A DNA stretch of 64,000 nt from an uncultured Pedobacter sp. (GTDB taxonomy: Bacteria > Bacteroidota > Bacteroidia > Sphingobacteriales > Sphingobacteriaceae): assembly GCF_946480185.1 (NCBI RefSeq), contig NZ_CAMLIG010000003.1:62001-126000 (forward strand), read 5' to 3'. This document shows, one piece after another, positions 52,771 to 59,782 of the stretch (position 1 is the first letter of the stretch; each line of letters begins with the position of its first letter). The notes beneath the pieces are model-generated. The model saw only the letters and a program-made list of their open reading frames with translations. It was not told where the DNA came from and did not search any database. A program made the translations under genes and the position numbers.

Positions 52771-53955
52771 TTAAATATCGAAAATTAATGTAAAAGTTGT
52801 GCCTTTATTTTCTTCACTTTTAAACTCAATGCGGCCAAACATTAATTTTATATAACGGTCAACAATATTTAACCCCAATCCGGTTCCGGGAATGCTGCCT
52901 GTATTGTGCGCTCTAAAAAATGCTTCAAAAAGATGCTTTTGCTCCGAAACCGGAATTCCAATTCCGTTATCTTTTACGGTTAAATAATATTTATCATCGG
53001 TAATTTCTGTATTAAATTCAATAAATGTGTTTTCTCCGGAATATTTTATCGCATTGGCGATTAAGTTAATCACACAGTTTTTAAGCAAATTAACATCGGT
53101 ATTAACCAAACGCTTAGTACCGGTGTGCTGGTAAATAATACTTTGGTTTTGCTTTGCAATCATTTGCAATTCTTCCGTAATTTCTTCCGAAAACTGAACC
53201 AAGTCAACTTCTTCTGGCTGTGGCGTAACAATACCTGTTTCCAGCTTTTCTAACGATAAAAAATCGTTTAAAATAGTAGTTAAATTGCCTACCGCATTTT
53301 TGATTTTGTTTACATGTTTTACCACATTTGGGTTCTCATATTCCTGCGTATATTTATCAATTAACGATGCAGAAAGCTGTATAGAACTCAACGGCGTACG
53401 AAACTCATGCGAAGCCATGGAAACAAATCTGCTTTTTAACTGGTTAAGCTCTCTTTCCTTTTCTAAGGAAATACTTACTTCTTCTTTGGCTTCTTGTATT
53501 TGCTTAATTAATGATTGTAGCTCCACGGTACGGTCTTCCACCAGCACCTCCAACTTATTGGTATAAAGCAACAATTGCTCTTCGGCTGTTTTTTCACGAG
53601 TTAAATCATGGATAAAACCGGTATAAATTTTTCGTCCATCATATTGTACTTCGCTCACGCCTAGCCTAAACGGAAAAACTTCGCCATTTTTCTTTAAGCC
53701 CTTAACCTCTCTTCCAATGCCTATAATATGTGGTTCTCTTGTTCGCTGGTACCGCTCCAAATAACCGTCATGACGAGATTTATCGGGTTCTGGCATCAAC
53801 ATAGAAATGTTCTTGCCTTTTACCTCCTCCGGTTCATAACCGAAAAGCCTACAGCCTGATGGATTAATGGATTCTATTAAACCGCGTTCATCTATGGTAA
53901 TAATTCCGTCAATCGCATTTTCTATGATGGCATTTAATAAAGCTTGTCTTTCCAT
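52771..53955 (-). CDS. FixL-like PAS sensor histidine kinase
   Basis: A 394-residue soluble kinase with no membrane helix. The PAS domain (about 5-120) closely follows the haem PAS of rhizobial FixL: SRHDGYLERY holds H62 (equivalent to the haem ligand H200 of Bradyrhizobium FixL), EPHIIGIGR holds H76 and R82 (equivalents of H214 and R220) with the same spacing. A coiled linker (about 125-170) leads to the kinase core: H183 in ASHEFRTPL, N-box NLIANAIKYSG, DNGIGIP and GTGLGLNIV. It should phosphorylate the receiver of the downstream CRP-fusion. Haem binding and oxygen sensing are inferred from the conserved residues. Confidence 0.9.
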   Translation of the reverse strand: MERQALLNAIIENAIDGIITIDERGLIESINPSGCRLFGYEPEEVKGKNISMLMPEPDKSRHDGYLERYQRTREPHIIGIGREVKGLKKNGEVFPFRLGVSEVQYDGRKIYTGFIHDLTREKTAEEQLLLYTNKLEVLVEDRTVELQSLIKQIQEAKEEVSISLEKERELNQLKSRFVSMASHEFRTPLSSIQLSASLIDKYTQEYENPNVVKHVNKIKNAVGNLTTILNDFLSLEKLETGIVTPQPEEVDLVQFSEEITEELQMIAKQNQSIIYQHTGTKRLVNTDVNLLKNCVINLIANAIKYSGENTFIEFNTEITDDKYYLTVKDNGIGIPVSEQKHLFEAFFRAHNTGSIPGTGLGLNIVDRYIKLMFGRIEFKSEENKGTTFTLIFDI

Positions 53956-54035
53956 ACGGGTTAAAATTAAACGAAATTAATATAATAAAGTAAAAGTAAT
54001 TATGCCTTTTAGTTGACAAAAACCAATTTCTGAAA

Positions 54036-54047
54036 TGATGTTCATCA
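54036..54047 (+). promoter_or_regulatory. FNR-like site upstream of the unrecognised flavin-type gene
   Basis: TGAT-GTTC-ATCA (within ATGATGTTCATCAT) lies between the kinase gene and the divergent plus-strand gene. A weak -7 box TTATTTCG (54071-54078, two mismatches) has 36.5-base spacing. The box overlaps the upstream ATG at 54035, which argues for the later start. Confidence 0.5.
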
Positions 54048-54094
54048 TATTTTATGAGCTTGAAAAAAGGTTATTTCGTGATAAAAAAATTCAG

Positions 54095-55900
54095 ATGATG
54101 AGCCATCATACCTTTCATATTCCAGTATTAGGTTTAGGATATACCATTGATACACCTATAAAAGTAGCACCTTACGGCATTTCTTCCGTTGCTTCCATTG
54201 TTGATGATATTGCCATAGAACGTATTAGAGCTTTTTATTTTGATAAGATAGGTAAACCTTATCAAGAAATTTATAAAAACGAAGAAGATTCAAGAGCAAA
54301 AAGGATTACTGCTTATTTGAATATGATGCAAGACCTTATTGATCAGGAGTTTGAATCGATAAAAAACTCGGGATTTGAGGATGGAAGTAAGCTAAATACC
54401 TATTTTAAACTTTTGCCCAATGGCAGTCCTTTAACAAAGAAATATCAGGAAATGTTAGCCGAAGCTGATGTTATAAAAAAGCAGAAACTTCAGGATGCAC
54501 TAAAAAACTCAGTTACCAAAGGCCAAATTGATGTAAATATTATGGCCAAGGTAGATAAAATGAATGTTGACGCCCGTGGCGAAATAAAAGAAGAAATTTA
54601 TAGCGATGCTTTAGCTGCTTTACGCGGATTTGCAAATAGCAGATTACAATCTTCCGTAGTACTTTCAGCAGGTATGAACCCACGTTTATACAGCTATTTA
54701 GACAGTTTTTCGGATTTTTTACCCGATGAAAATCAGCAGTTAAAGAAAAGAGTGATTTTAAAGGTTAGCGACTTTAGATCGGCATTTATACAGGCCAAGT
54801 TTTTGGCTAAAAAAGGAATTTGGATTTCTGAATTTAGGATAGAATCTGGTTTAAATTGTGGCGGACATGCTTTTGCTACCGAAGGATTTTTGCTGGGCCC
54901 AATTTTAGAAGAGTTTAAACAGAAACGAACTGAAATGGTTACCGAACTTTTTGATTTATACCAGAAAGCTTTGGCTTTAAAAGAAATTACGATAGACATT
55001 GTGCCGGCGCTTAAAATTTGTGTGCAAGGAGGAATTGGAACCGCAACCGAAAATGAGTTTTTAATGCAGTACTACCAAATGGACGCTACCGGCTGGGGAA
55101 GTCCGTTTTTGTTAGTACCAGAAGTTACCGCAGTTGACAACGAAACTTTACGAGATTTATCTTTTGCAACCGAAGACGACTTTTACATCAGTGGTTCATC
55201 TCCGTTGGGCATTCCTTTTAACAATTTTAAGAAAAGTGGCGCAGAAAAACAGCGCTTACAGAGAATTGCCGAAGGCAGGCCGGGCAGTCCGTGTACCAAA
55301 AAGTTTTTGGTATCAAACACCGAGTTTACCCAACAGCCTATTTGTACAGCCTCAAGAAAATATCAAAGTTTTAAAATTAAAGAGCTAAAGCAAGAAGAGC
55401 TTGATGCCGAAACTTATCAGCAAAAATTTGATGCCATTACTGAAAAAATTTGTTTGTGCGAAGGTTTGATGAACTCTTACTATGCAAAAAACAATATGCT
55501 TAGTCCTAAAGAAAATAAGGCCGTTGCCATTTGCCCCGGACCAAATATTGCGTTTTTTAAAGGCCCGTACAGTTTAGAACAAATGGTTAACCATATTTAT
55601 GGCAAAATAAATTTGTTAGAAGGCGTTAAAAGACCGCACCTATTTATTAACGAGTTAAAACTTTATATTGAATATTTAAGAAAAGATATTGAAGCCAACT
55701 TGCAGGTGATGAACGCAAAAAAGGAGAAAAGCATAAACAACTTTGTAAACCAGTTGCAAAACGGAATCAATTATTATAAAGATTTGGCTTCTGATTTTTT
55801 AAAGCTAAACGGTGTTTCAAAAACTGATTTTATGAACAGTTTAAAGGAGTTTGAAATGAAACTGACAGAAATAAAAAACGGAATGATAGCGAGTGTTTGA
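54095..55900 (+). CDS. Putative FMN TIM-barrel oxidoreductase with Cys-rich C-terminal part, unknown function
   Basis: About 601 residues from ATG 54095 (MMSHHTFHIPVLGLG); the frame opens at 54035 but that ATG lies in the FNR-like box. The start VLGLGYTIDTPIKVAPYGISSV, a central NCGGHAF and a later VQGGIGTATENEF recall nitronate monooxygenase and glutamate synthase FMN barrels (GGH and GGIG phosphate loops). An insert of helices lies at about 60-200. The last third has scattered cysteines (GSPCTKK, QPICTAS, KICLCEG, AICPGPN) that might hold an iron-sulfur cluster. I do not recognise the family. It diverges from the FixL-like kinase gene. Confidence 0.6.
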   Translation: MMSHHTFHIPVLGLGYTIDTPIKVAPYGISSVASIVDDIAIERIRAFYFDKIGKPYQEIYKNEEDSRAKRITAYLNMMQDLIDQEFESIKNSGFEDGSKLNTYFKLLPNGSPLTKKYQEMLAEADVIKKQKLQDALKNSVTKGQIDVNIMAKVDKMNVDARGEIKEEIYSDALAALRGFANSRLQSSVVLSAGMNPRLYSYLDSFSDFLPDENQQLKKRVILKVSDFRSAFIQAKFLAKKGIWISEFRIESGLNCGGHAFATEGFLLGPILEEFKQKRTEMVTELFDLYQKALALKEITIDIVPALKICVQGGIGTATENEFLMQYYQMDATGWGSPFLLVPEVTAVDNETLRDLSFATEDDFYISGSSPLGIPFNNFKKSGAEKQRLQRIAEGRPGSPCTKKFLVSNTEFTQQPICTASRKYQSFKIKELKQEELDAETYQQKFDAITEKICLCEGLMNSYYAKNNMLSPKENKAVAICPGPNIAFFKGPYSLEQMVNHIYGKINLLEGVKRPHLFINELKLYIEYLRKDIEANLQVMNAKKEKSINNFVNQLQNGINYYKDLASDFLKLNGVSKTDFMNSLKEFEMKLTEIKNGMIASV

Positions 55901-56030
55901 TTTTGAAGGATGGAAAGAGAGAATGAGTGAAGGATTAAAAAAACATAACTGGTTAAAAACTAAACTCTTAATCAACCTGCAAAATATTCCTTCATTCTAT
56001 CATTCAAAATTCTATCCTTCAATCACTTTA
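55895..56030. repeat. Fold-back copy of the dispersed repeat
   Basis: TTTGATTTTGAAGGATGG at 55895-55912 and, on the opposite strand, GATTGAAGGATAGAATTTTG (plus 56024 to 56005) form an imperfect inverted pair about 130 bases long with AT-rich filling. It separates the flavin-type gene from vsr. Confidence 0.55.
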
Positions 56031-56534
56031 TTGCCCAGAAGTTGGGATTTTAACCGATTTTGCTGTTTCAATATAAAGTTTAACCTGATTCACACAAGCT
56101 TGTAGATTATGTTTGATTTCATGCTCCCAAAAACGCATTACCGTATAGCCGGCACTTTCCAAAAGTTGTCGGCTTTTTTGATCGCGTTGCATATTGCGTT
56201 CAATTTTAGGTACCCAAAAATCACGATTAGTTTTAATTTGCTCTTTTCGCTTTTCCCATTGGTAACCATGCCAAAAACTGCCATCAACAAAAAGCGCCAA
56301 TTTGTATTTCTTAATGGCAATATCAGGTGTACCTGGTAAAGATTTTAAGTGTGTTCGGTAGCGGATGTTTTCCTGCCAAAGCGCTCTTCTAAAAACAAGT
56401 TCGGGTTTGCTGTTTTTGGCCCGTATTTTACTCATGTTCTGGCTACGCTTTTTTGTGGTATAAAAACCCTCTGACTCTTCAAAACGTGGTACTTTGATGA
56501 TTTCGTAAGGATCTTTATATTGATTGCTAGCCAT
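56028..56534 (-). CDS. vsr: Very short patch repair endonuclease (Vsr)
   Basis: A 168-residue endonuclease of the type that nicks at T-G mismatches from deamination of 5-methylcytosine. Motifs SQNMSKIRAKNSKPELVFRR, LPGTPDIA (with metal aspartate), FVDGSFWHG and MRFWEHEI match the family. Usually the gene sits beside a cytosine methyltransferase; none is in this window, and the flanks hold only repeats. It may be a leftover from a restriction-modification locus or serve a methylase elsewhere. Confidence 0.9.
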   Translation of the reverse strand: MASNQYKDPYEIIKVPRFEESEGFYTTKKRSQNMSKIRAKNSKPELVFRRALWQENIRYRTHLKSLPGTPDIAIKKYKLALFVDGSFWHGYQWEKRKEQIKTNRDFWVPKIERNMQRDQKSRQLLESAGYTVMRFWEHEIKHNLQACVNQVKLYIETAKSVKIPTSGQ

Positions 56535-56606
56535 AAGACAAAAGCTGTTTTATAAATCAAAACAAAACCTGCGCCGAAATAAATTAATCATTATAAAACA
56601 CTATGT

Positions 56607-56638
56607 AAAAAGCCCAAGAATAAACATTCCCAGGCTTT
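56607..56638 (-). terminator. Terminator-like hairpin after the fucose operon
   Basis: On the minus strand AAAGCC..GAAT pairs with ATTC..GGCTTT, leaving small internal mismatches, followed by TTTTT. It lies about 160 bases after the zinc dehydrogenase stop, beyond the inverted-repeat element. Confidence 0.55.
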
Positions 56639-56672
56639 CAACTTTATTAGAAAAAAGCTTATTTACGTCTTG

Positions 56673-56776
56673 GCGCTCGTTTGCAACGAGTGCCTGCATT
56701 GTTGCTCGATTTTATCGAGTTTTTAGGTGGCGAAACATTCGCTAAACCACATTAAGCACTCGTTGCAAACGAGCGC
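56673..56776. repeat. 104-base folded element with 21-bp perfect inverted arms
   Basis: The arm GCGCTCGTTTGCAACGAGTG plus one C (56673-56693) is repeated in exact inverse at 56756-56776. Each arm is itself a small hairpin (CTCGTT-TGC-AACGAG), and the interior has CTCGAT-TTT-ATCGAG and CGAA-ACAT-TCG-type stems. This cruciform layout recalls REP/BIME elements or a small non-autonomous transposon. Confidence 0.85.
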
Positions 56777-56798
56777 TATAAATGCTAAAAACAAAAAA

Positions 56799-57815
56799 CT
56801 AATCCAACGAAACCATTGCTTTAATTACACCATTTTTGGGATCCAGCCACGATGAAAATTTATCTTTTACTTCATCAAAATTTACACGATGTGTAATATA
56901 AGTTTGCGGGTTTACCAATCCTTTTTGCATAGAAGAAATTACATGTTCAAAATCTTCTTTAGTAGCATTTCTGCTGCTCATTAAAGTAGTTTCCCTTTTA
57001 TGAAATTCGGGGTGACTGAATGAAAAAGCTTCTTTCTGCAAGCCAATTAAAACATATCTTCCGCCATGGGCCAAAAAGTTGATTCCGTTATTAATGGCTT
57101 TTAAGTTACCGGTTGCATCAATTACAACGGTTGGCATATCTCCGCCAGTAATTTCTAAAAGTTTTTCGGTGACATTTTCAGCAATTGCATTTACCGTAGC
57201 GTAAACGCCTAATTCTTTTTTACAGAAATCTAAACGCATATCATTTACATCTAGCGCAATTACTTTGGCTCCTGCAATTTTAGCAAATTCCATGGTGCCT
57301 AAACCTATAGGTCCTGCACCAACCACTAAAACAAATTCATTAGGTTTTACGTTGGCTTGCCTTACGCCATGTGCCCCGATAGCTAAAGGTTCAACCAAAG
57401 CCAGTTCGTCATAGCTTAACCCTTTTCCTTGAAGCAAATATTTTGAGGGAACACTTACATATTCTGCCATTCCGCCATCTACATGAACACCAAAAACTTG
57501 AATATGGCTACAGCAATTCGGTTTTCCGCTTCTGCAAGCGATGCAGGTTCCGTCAGAAAAATAAGGAATAAAAGTTACCGCTTCTCCTTTTTCAAATCCC
57601 GGAGCATTATCAAACGCTATCAACTCGCCAGAAAGCTCGTGGCCTAAAATCCGCGGATAGCTAAAAAATGGCTGTGTACCTTCGTAAGCGTGTAAATCAG
57701 TTCCGCAGATGCCAATTCTTTTAATTTTTATAATGGCGTGGTCTTTTGTTAATTCTGGTTGTTCAGCGTCCTGATATTTGAATTCGCCGGGATTGCTACA
57801 AACTAAAGTTTTCAT
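56799..57815 (-). CDS. Zinc-dependent alcohol dehydrogenase, fucose operon
   Basis: A 338-residue medium-chain dehydrogenase. Catalytic zinc residues are in GICGTDLHAYEG and ILGHELSG, the structural zinc set in CIACRSGKPNCC, and the NAD motif in VVGAGPIGLGTMEFAK. It resembles sorbitol or threonine dehydrogenases. Given the preceding fucose enzymes it could oxidise L-fucose, L-fuconate or a later 3-deoxy acid of the non-phosphorylated route; which one is not decided by the sequence. It is the last gene of the operon, 95 bases after the lactonase. Confidence 0.85.
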   Translation of the reverse strand: MKTLVCSNPGEFKYQDAEQPELTKDHAIIKIKRIGICGTDLHAYEGTQPFFSYPRILGHELSGELIAFDNAPGFEKGEAVTFIPYFSDGTCIACRSGKPNCCSHIQVFGVHVDGGMAEYVSVPSKYLLQGKGLSYDELALVEPLAIGAHGVRQANVKPNEFVLVVGAGPIGLGTMEFAKIAGAKVIALDVNDMRLDFCKKELGVYATVNAIAENVTEKLLEITGGDMPTVVIDATGNLKAINNGINFLAHGGRYVLIGLQKEAFSFSHPEFHKRETTLMSSRNATKEDFEHVISSMQKGLVNPQTYITHRVNFDEVKDKFSSWLDPKNGVIKAMVSLD

Positions 57816-57910
57816 GTGTTGGTATTATTTTTTTCAATGATCAGATGGAATCGCTAAATCAAAATCATATTTGCTGAGCAAATCCCTGTAATCGCGATTT
57901 CATTGGTATT

Positions 57911-58738
57911 TTATAAGTTGTAAAACGAATTGGCGTTAGCTCCAAAAAATAAGCTCTTTTCGTTTTCTGTAAGTTGGTGTGTGTAATTTTCTAATATCCC
58001 TAAAGCTTTTGAATAACCGCCTGCAACATTACAAACTGGCCAATCGGACCCGTACATTAATCTTTTTATCCCGAATGCTTCAAAAACAACATCTAAATAC
58101 GGTGTAAAATCTACTGGTTTCCAATTGTTAAAATCCGCTTCTGTAACCATTCCAGATACTTTGCAATAAACATTTTCATGTTTGGCAATCGCTGAAATAT
58201 CTTTTTTCCAATCTTCTATCTTTTGGTTTTTGATATCAGGTTTGGCGATATGGTCAATTACAAATTTTTGGTTCGGAAAAGCTTTTACCAATTCTTCTGA
58301 AAACTTAATTTGATCTGGAAAAATGAGGATATCATAAGTAAAATTGTATTTTTCTAAACATGAAATTCCATTCATAAACTCCGGGCGAAGCATAAGATCT
58401 CTTTGACTTTCTCCCTGCAAAATATGCCGAAAGCCTTTCATTTTGGAATTTTTAGAGTACTGAGCTAACCTTTCCTCAATGTTTGGATTCTGTAGATCAA
58501 CCCACCCAACTACTCCTTTTATAAACTCATTCTCTTGGGCAAAGGACAATAAAAAATCATTCTGCGCTTCGGTTTGATCTGCTTGCACAGCCACACAAGC
58601 ATCGAAACCATTTTCTTGAAGAATGGGTTTTAAATCTTGTGGAAGAAAATCGCGACGAATCGCAGACATTTCATCATTTATCCAACTATCTCGAATTGGA
58701 TCAAAAATCCAAAAATGTTGATGTGCATCAATTTTCAT
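57911..58738 (-). CDS. L-fuconolactonase-like amidohydrolase
   Basis: A 275-residue TIM-barrel hydrolase of the amidohydrolase-2 group. It begins MKIDAHQHFWIF with the metal pair HxH, and has VIDHIAKP near 114-121, YCKVSGM near 150 and the terminal acid in MYGSDWPVCN. The group hydrolyses sugar lactones such as L-fucono-1,5-lactone. It begins two bases after the aldo/keto reductase, its likely supplier of lactone. Confidence 0.85.
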   Translation of the reverse strand: MKIDAHQHFWIFDPIRDSWINDEMSAIRRDFLPQDLKPILQENGFDACVAVQADQTEAQNDFLLSFAQENEFIKGVVGWVDLQNPNIEERLAQYSKNSKMKGFRHILQGESQRDLMLRPEFMNGISCLEKYNFTYDILIFPDQIKFSEELVKAFPNQKFVIDHIAKPDIKNQKIEDWKKDISAIAKHENVYCKVSGMVTEADFNNWKPVDFTPYLDVVFEAFGIKRLMYGSDWPVCNVAGGYSKALGILENYTHQLTENEKSLFFGANANSFYNL

Positions 58739-58740
58739 AT

Positions 58741-59754
58741 TTAACTAATTTGATAGTCCTTCTCTAATAAACCCTCCGCTTTCAGCGACTCCCAAAAACC
58801 CGATGGAATGTTAACGGATGCCATTTGAAGATTTTTAGCCGTTCTTTCTGGCGAACTGCTGCTTAAAGCGATGGAAGAAATCCCAGGAACATTCAGTCCA
58901 AAATAAACACAAACTTCCGCCGGTTTAACCGCATACTTTTTACAAATTTCGTAAAATTTATCTCGCCAATCGTAAACCTTGCTATCTTTCTCTTTATCCA
59001 AAAGCTGATAATTAAAATAATCTCCTCCAGTTAAAAAACCACCATTAAACACCGCGGAATTAATAATTAAAACACCTTTGTCATCTAAAAATTTTATAAA
59101 ATCCATCAGCTCTTTTGGGTGGCTGTAAAGCGTTAAACTGTTGGCAAACATTACCCAATCCAATTCAACTTTATCGGTAATTTCTTGAATCGCTTTCCAG
59201 TTTTTAGCGCCCACGCCAATTGCTTTTACTTTTCCGCTAACTTTTAGTTCGTTTAAAGCTCGGTAAGCTTCTAAAATATCGTTGAATTTGGCTTTGCGTT
59301 CCTCCGCATTTTTTGCTGTCGCTAAATATTCATCCGGGTCATGAACGGAAACCCATTGCGGGATGTAACCGTTCAGCAATTCATTTCCCTGCTCAAAACA
59401 TTTCAAAATACCGTCGTAGCTGATGTCCTGATAAGCATCAAACTCAATATCTTTCCAAACACCCTGCTCAAAAGTAGGTTCTTCGGTAATTAAAGGCTTG
59501 CGCAACCAACCCAGCTTATTGCTAATCATAACATCTTCTTGTTTTACACCCAAATCTTTTAAGCATTTGCCTAAACTTTCCAAAGCTAAACCTGCACCGT
59601 ATTTTCCGGCGGTATCAAAAACGGGCATCGCCGGGTTATCCTTCACTCCTGCTTTTACAATCCCTAACTTTTGTTCGTAAGGTAAAGCTTGATAAAGGTT
59701 TCCAAGGTTGCTGGTTCCTAAAATTATTTTGGGTGCTTTTAGTTTTGAGCTCAT
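58741..59754 (-). CDS. Aldo/keto reductase, probable L-fucose (aldose) dehydrogenase
   Basis: A 337-residue AKR barrel. The catalytic aspartate and tyrosine lie in FDTAGKYGAGLALE, the lysine in MISNKLGWLRKP and the histidine in PQWVSVHDPDEYL. The YG-AG-LE-LG layout fits the D-threo-aldose/L-fucose dehydrogenase branch, which oxidises fucose to the lactone. Genes on both sides agree: fucosidase and GH2 upstream, lactonase downstream. Confidence 0.85.
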   Translation of the reverse strand: MSSKLKAPKIILGTSNLGNLYQALPYEQKLGIVKAGVKDNPAMPVFDTAGKYGAGLALESLGKCLKDLGVKQEDVMISNKLGWLRKPLITEEPTFEQGVWKDIEFDAYQDISYDGILKCFEQGNELLNGYIPQWVSVHDPDEYLATAKNAEERKAKFNDILEAYRALNELKVSGKVKAIGVGAKNWKAIQEITDKVELDWVMFANSLTLYSHPKELMDFIKFLDDKGVLIINSAVFNGGFLTGGDYFNYQLLDKEKDSKVYDWRDKFYEICKKYAVKPAEVCVYFGLNVPGISSIALSSSSPERTAKNLQMASVNIPSGFWESLKAEGLLEKDYQIS

Positions 59755-59782
59755 TGGGTAAAATTAAACAAAGTTAAATCTA

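Noticed and set aside
54035..54094. ATG 54035 as start of the flavin-type gene
   Set aside because: It sits inside the FNR-like palindrome; the family-like sequence begins only after MMSHHTFHIPVLGLG.
55893..56105. 70-residue plus-strand frame after the flavin-type gene
   Set aside because: It is made of the fold-back repeat and the antisense of vsr; no protein character.
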